Shown in pieces: positions 62,115-64,000 of a stretch of DNA of 64,000 nucleotides (the stretch's first letter is position 1; every line of letters starts with the position of its first letter). Under the pieces are notes generated by a model, which searched no databases, was not told where the DNA came from, and saw only the letters and a list, made by a program, of their open reading frames with translations. The translations under genes were made by a program, and so were the position numbers. Origin of the DNA: Lysinibacillus sp. B2A1 (lineage in GTDB: Bacteria > Bacillota > Bacilli > Bacillales_A > Planococcaceae); NCBI GenBank assembly GCA_002973635.1, contig CP027224.1, positions 1,126,501 through 1,190,500 of the forward strand. Reading direction: 5' to 3'.

Positions 62115-62150
62115 AGGAGGTGCCTTAGATATTTTCTAAGGCACCTCCTT
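62115..62150. other. Perfect 15-bp hairpin containing SD and anti-SD sequences
   Basis: AGGAGGTGCCTTAGA and TCTAAGGCACCTCCT around a 5-6 base loop, 15 bp after a TATAAT (62095-62100). No T tract follows on either strand. About 100 bp before ylbQ. Confidence 0.7.
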
Positions 62151-62247
62151 CTGTAAAGCGGGAAAATGAATCATACATCTTTTTGTGGTAAAACTGTTTA
62201 AAAGGAGTTTCACATTACAAGAGTGATGCGGGAGGTGACGAAGTGTT

Positions 62248-63150
62248 GTGAAGATAGCGATTATTGGTGCAGGTGCAGTCGGTCAGCTAATGGCAAGCTT
62301 TTTTGCTGAGTCAGGTAGTACTGTAACATTGGTCTCTAGAAGGCAAGAACAGGTAGATGAGCTACGTGCAAATGATCTAACACGAATCAATGTTGATGGA
62401 ACGAAAACTGTTCAAAAAATAGCTTCAACAACTGATTTAAAGGAGCTTCCGCAGCAAGATTTAATTGTAATTGCGGTTAAATATGGTCAATTACACGAGC
62501 TGTACGAACAATTGTCATTATTATCGAAAGAAGTTCCCTTACTATTTATGCAAAATGGCTTAGCACATTATGAGGAAGCACTACAATTAGCGCAAAAGAA
62601 TATAGCTTTTTGCACGGTGTCATTCGGCGCCCAACTGATAGATTCATCAACTGTACAACATAGAGGTGTTGGTGTTTGTAAGATTGCATTAGAAAGAGGA
62701 GCAAGTGCTATATTCAATAGGCTATTATTCCTCGAGAATGCTTTGTTTCCAGTTCAATTGGTGGATAATGCACAACAAATATTATTTGAGAAAGCTGTAC
62801 TGAATAGCTTGATTAATCCATTGACAGCTGTTTTGCAAGTGAAAAACGGGGAGTTAGTCACAAATAAACAAGCGTTTTTAATTATGCAAACCATCTATAA
62901 AGAGCTAATGGTGGCTTTTAAAGGAATTGAAGAAACGATACCCTTTTCTAAAGTCGTTGATTTATGTGAACAAACAGCGAATAACACTTCTTCCATGCTG
63001 ACAGACCGAGTACAAGGAAGAAAAAGCGAAATTGATACGATTGTTGGGGTGCTGCTCAATAAGGCTTTAAAAAATGGTCATCATTTGCCAACCCTGCGTA
63101 CTTTATATCACCAAGTACTTGCAATTGAAGAGTGTGGTGAAAGACGTTGA
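62248..63150 (+). CDS. panE: Ketopantoate reductase family protein (PanE/ApbA; YlbQ)
   Basis: 300-aa NADPH-dependent reductase making pantoate for CoA synthesis. N-terminal GAGAVGQLMA Rossmann motif, FMQNGL segment and the catalytic Lys region EKAVLNSLINPLTAVLQVKNGEL. GTG start with GGGAGGTGA upstream. Ends 4 bp inside the start of the DUF3397 gene (TTGA overlap). In B. subtilis ylbQ is a PanE homologue next to bshC. Confidence 0.92.
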   Translation: MKIAIIGAGAVGQLMASFFAESGSTVTLVSRRQEQVDELRANDLTRINVDGTKTVQKIASTTDLKELPQQDLIVIAVKYGQLHELYEQLSLLSKEVPLLFMQNGLAHYEEALQLAQKNIAFCTVSFGAQLIDSSTVQHRGVGVCKIALERGASAIFNRLLFLENALFPVQLVDNAQQILFEKAVLNSLINPLTAVLQVKNGELVTNKQAFLIMQTIYKELMVAFKGIEETIPFSKVVDLCEQTANNTSSMLTDRVQGRKSEIDTIVGVLLNKALKNGHHLPTLRTLYHQVLAIEECGERR

Positions 63151-63542
63151 AAGATTTTTTACATATTGTGATTAGTGTCATTATTTTTTGCCCAATTCTT
63201 CTTTTTGTAATTGTCTATTTAATTGGTCGAAAGGTAAAAATCCGAGGCACACATGCTTTTGGGGCTGCTTCAGATGTAACGACATTTTGTTTGTTTTTTT
63301 CAGTGCCGTTAGCAATTGGTGTTTTGTGGAGTGTCAATGTTGGTGTGCTTTTAGTAATGCTAGCACTGACGATGGCTATGATTTTTACATATATTGATTG
63401 GCGAACGAAAAAAGAAATTGAAGTGAAGCCGCTGCTGAAAAAAATTTGGCGCTTTCAATTTTTAGTGCTAAGTACGGCCTATGTGGTTATTTGTGTTGTT
63501 GGAATTATTCAATCCGTTATAGAATATTTACAGACTGTCTAA
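63147..63542 (+). CDS. DUF3397 membrane protein
   Basis: 131-aa protein with four transmembrane helices and the family segment VKIRGTHAFGAASDVTTFCLFFSVP; IDWRTKKEIE lies in a cytosolic loop. TTG start overlaps the panE stop. Function unknown; the gene is a standard neighbour of panE and bshC in Bacillales. Confidence 0.85.
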   Translation: MKDFLHIVISVIIFCPILLFVIVYLIGRKVKIRGTHAFGAASDVTTFCLFFSVPLAIGVLWSVNVGVLLVMLALTMAMIFTYIDWRTKKEIEVKPLLKKIWRFQFLVLSTAYVVICVVGIIQSVIEYLQTV

Positions 63543-63835
63543 GCATTTTCTTTTCAAGTTGAAGCCATAAGCGTTAAAATAATAACATTAAAAATGTTTC
63601 TATAAAATTAACTCTTTATAAGTAATAAGTTGGGAAAATACCAAATATTTGATGTGTAAAATGTAAGTGCATGTTATTCGCTTAGAAGAGCAGGTTGAAT
63701 TGAGTATTTTCTTAATATTTGTTGAGAATTGTCATTTTAAATAATCGTTCTAGGATAAATCGCATAGTATTAATGGAACTTATTTTTTCAATTTTGCTTA
63801 TTAAGGGTAAGATGATTTAGTGAGTAGAGGAGTTT
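63543..63835. other. Intergenic region before bshC
   Basis: About 290 bp, AT-rich, no gene. A promoter for bshC is expected here; I see only weak -10-like candidates and no hairpin I can defend. Confidence 0.5.
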
Positions 63836-64000
63836 ATGTTAATGAAACTGGAGTCTATCCAAGTACCCATAGAAAATCGTGTGCTAGCAGATTATTGGTC
63901 ACCAGAAACTGCCATTCATGAGTTTTTTGAATATGAATATAACGATCAATCTTTTGAAAAACGTGTGCGATATTTAGAACAGCATGCAAAAGACCAAAAA
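63836..64000 (+). CDS. bshC: Bacillithiol biosynthesis cysteine ligase BshC, N-terminal part (cut by window edge)
   Basis: First 55 codons of the YllA/BshC-type protein: MKLESIQVPIENRVLADYW, FFEYEYNDQSFEKRV. BshC joins cysteine to GlcN-malate to make bacillithiol. AGAGGAG lies upstream; the start is ATG 63836 or ATG 63842 (spacing favours the latter). Identified by position after panE/DUF3397 and by the N-terminal pattern. Confidence 0.85.
   Translation, partial: MLMKLESIQVPIENRVLADYWSPETAIHEFFEYEYNDQSFEKRVRYLEQHAKDQK

Overview
This window is a stretch of Gram-positive, endospore-forming Bacillales chromosome. The low G+C, the gene order and the SLH-anchored surface protein fit a Lysinibacillus / Bacillus sphaericus-type organism. 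Most of it follows the Bacillus subtilis backbone pdhD - speA - yktAB - yktC - typA/ylaH - ylaI/ylaN - ftsW - pycA - ctaA/BCDEFG - ylbA/C/F/G - rsmD - coaD - ylbJ/L/M/N - rpmF - ylbO - ylbQ - bshC. I place genes by this synteny and by protein motifs read directly; no database search was run.

Layout. 1-2.1 kb: end of the pyruvate dehydrogenase operon (E2 tail, E3). 2.3-11.3 kb: accessory block with an SDR protein lacking the usual catalytic residues, a CidA/LrgA-LrgB pair, a methyltransferase, and an 1840-residue S-layer-anchored protein preceded by a clear cobalamin riboswitch and terminator. 11.3-12.35 kb: no gene, but two diverged inverted copies of a structured repeat and two identical 37-bp hairpins. 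12.35-20.2 kb: arginine decarboxylase, nitronate monooxygenase, UPF0223/UPF0637 proteins, inositol monophosphatase, TypA. 20.4-22.9 kb: an NMT1/SsuA-type ABC importer operon. 23-29 kb: YlaI, YlaN, FtsW, pyruvate carboxylase. 29.2-37.1 kb: complete heme A and caa3 oxidase set (ctaA, ctaBCDEFG, DUF420). 37.1-42.7 kb: AI-2E-type permease, YlbA, YlbC, an extra MurE-like ligase, a thioesterase and YlbF.

42.8-50.0 kb is an accessory island inserted between ylbF and ylbG. It holds small acidic proteins of immunity-like families (SMI1/KNR4, two DUF1963/YwqG, DUF5713, others) and at least four gene relics, with no intact toxin. 50-52.6 kb carries a tartrate/D-malate dehydrogenase, a DinB protein and a glycerophosphodiesterase. 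The ylb backbone then resumes to the start of bshC at the right edge.

The best leads are: (1) the riboswitch-controlled, SLH-anchored protein with three transcobalamin-like helical domains plus a DUF4430 (transcobalamin C-terminal-like) domain, probably a surface vitamin-B12 capture protein; (2) a stand-alone MurE paralogue with diaminopimelate-type motifs and a mother-cell-sigma-like promoter, which could explain how an organism with a lysine-type vegetative wall makes a DAP-containing spore cortex; (3) the structured repeat family, whose copies show compensatory base changes; (4) the orphan immunity-like island.
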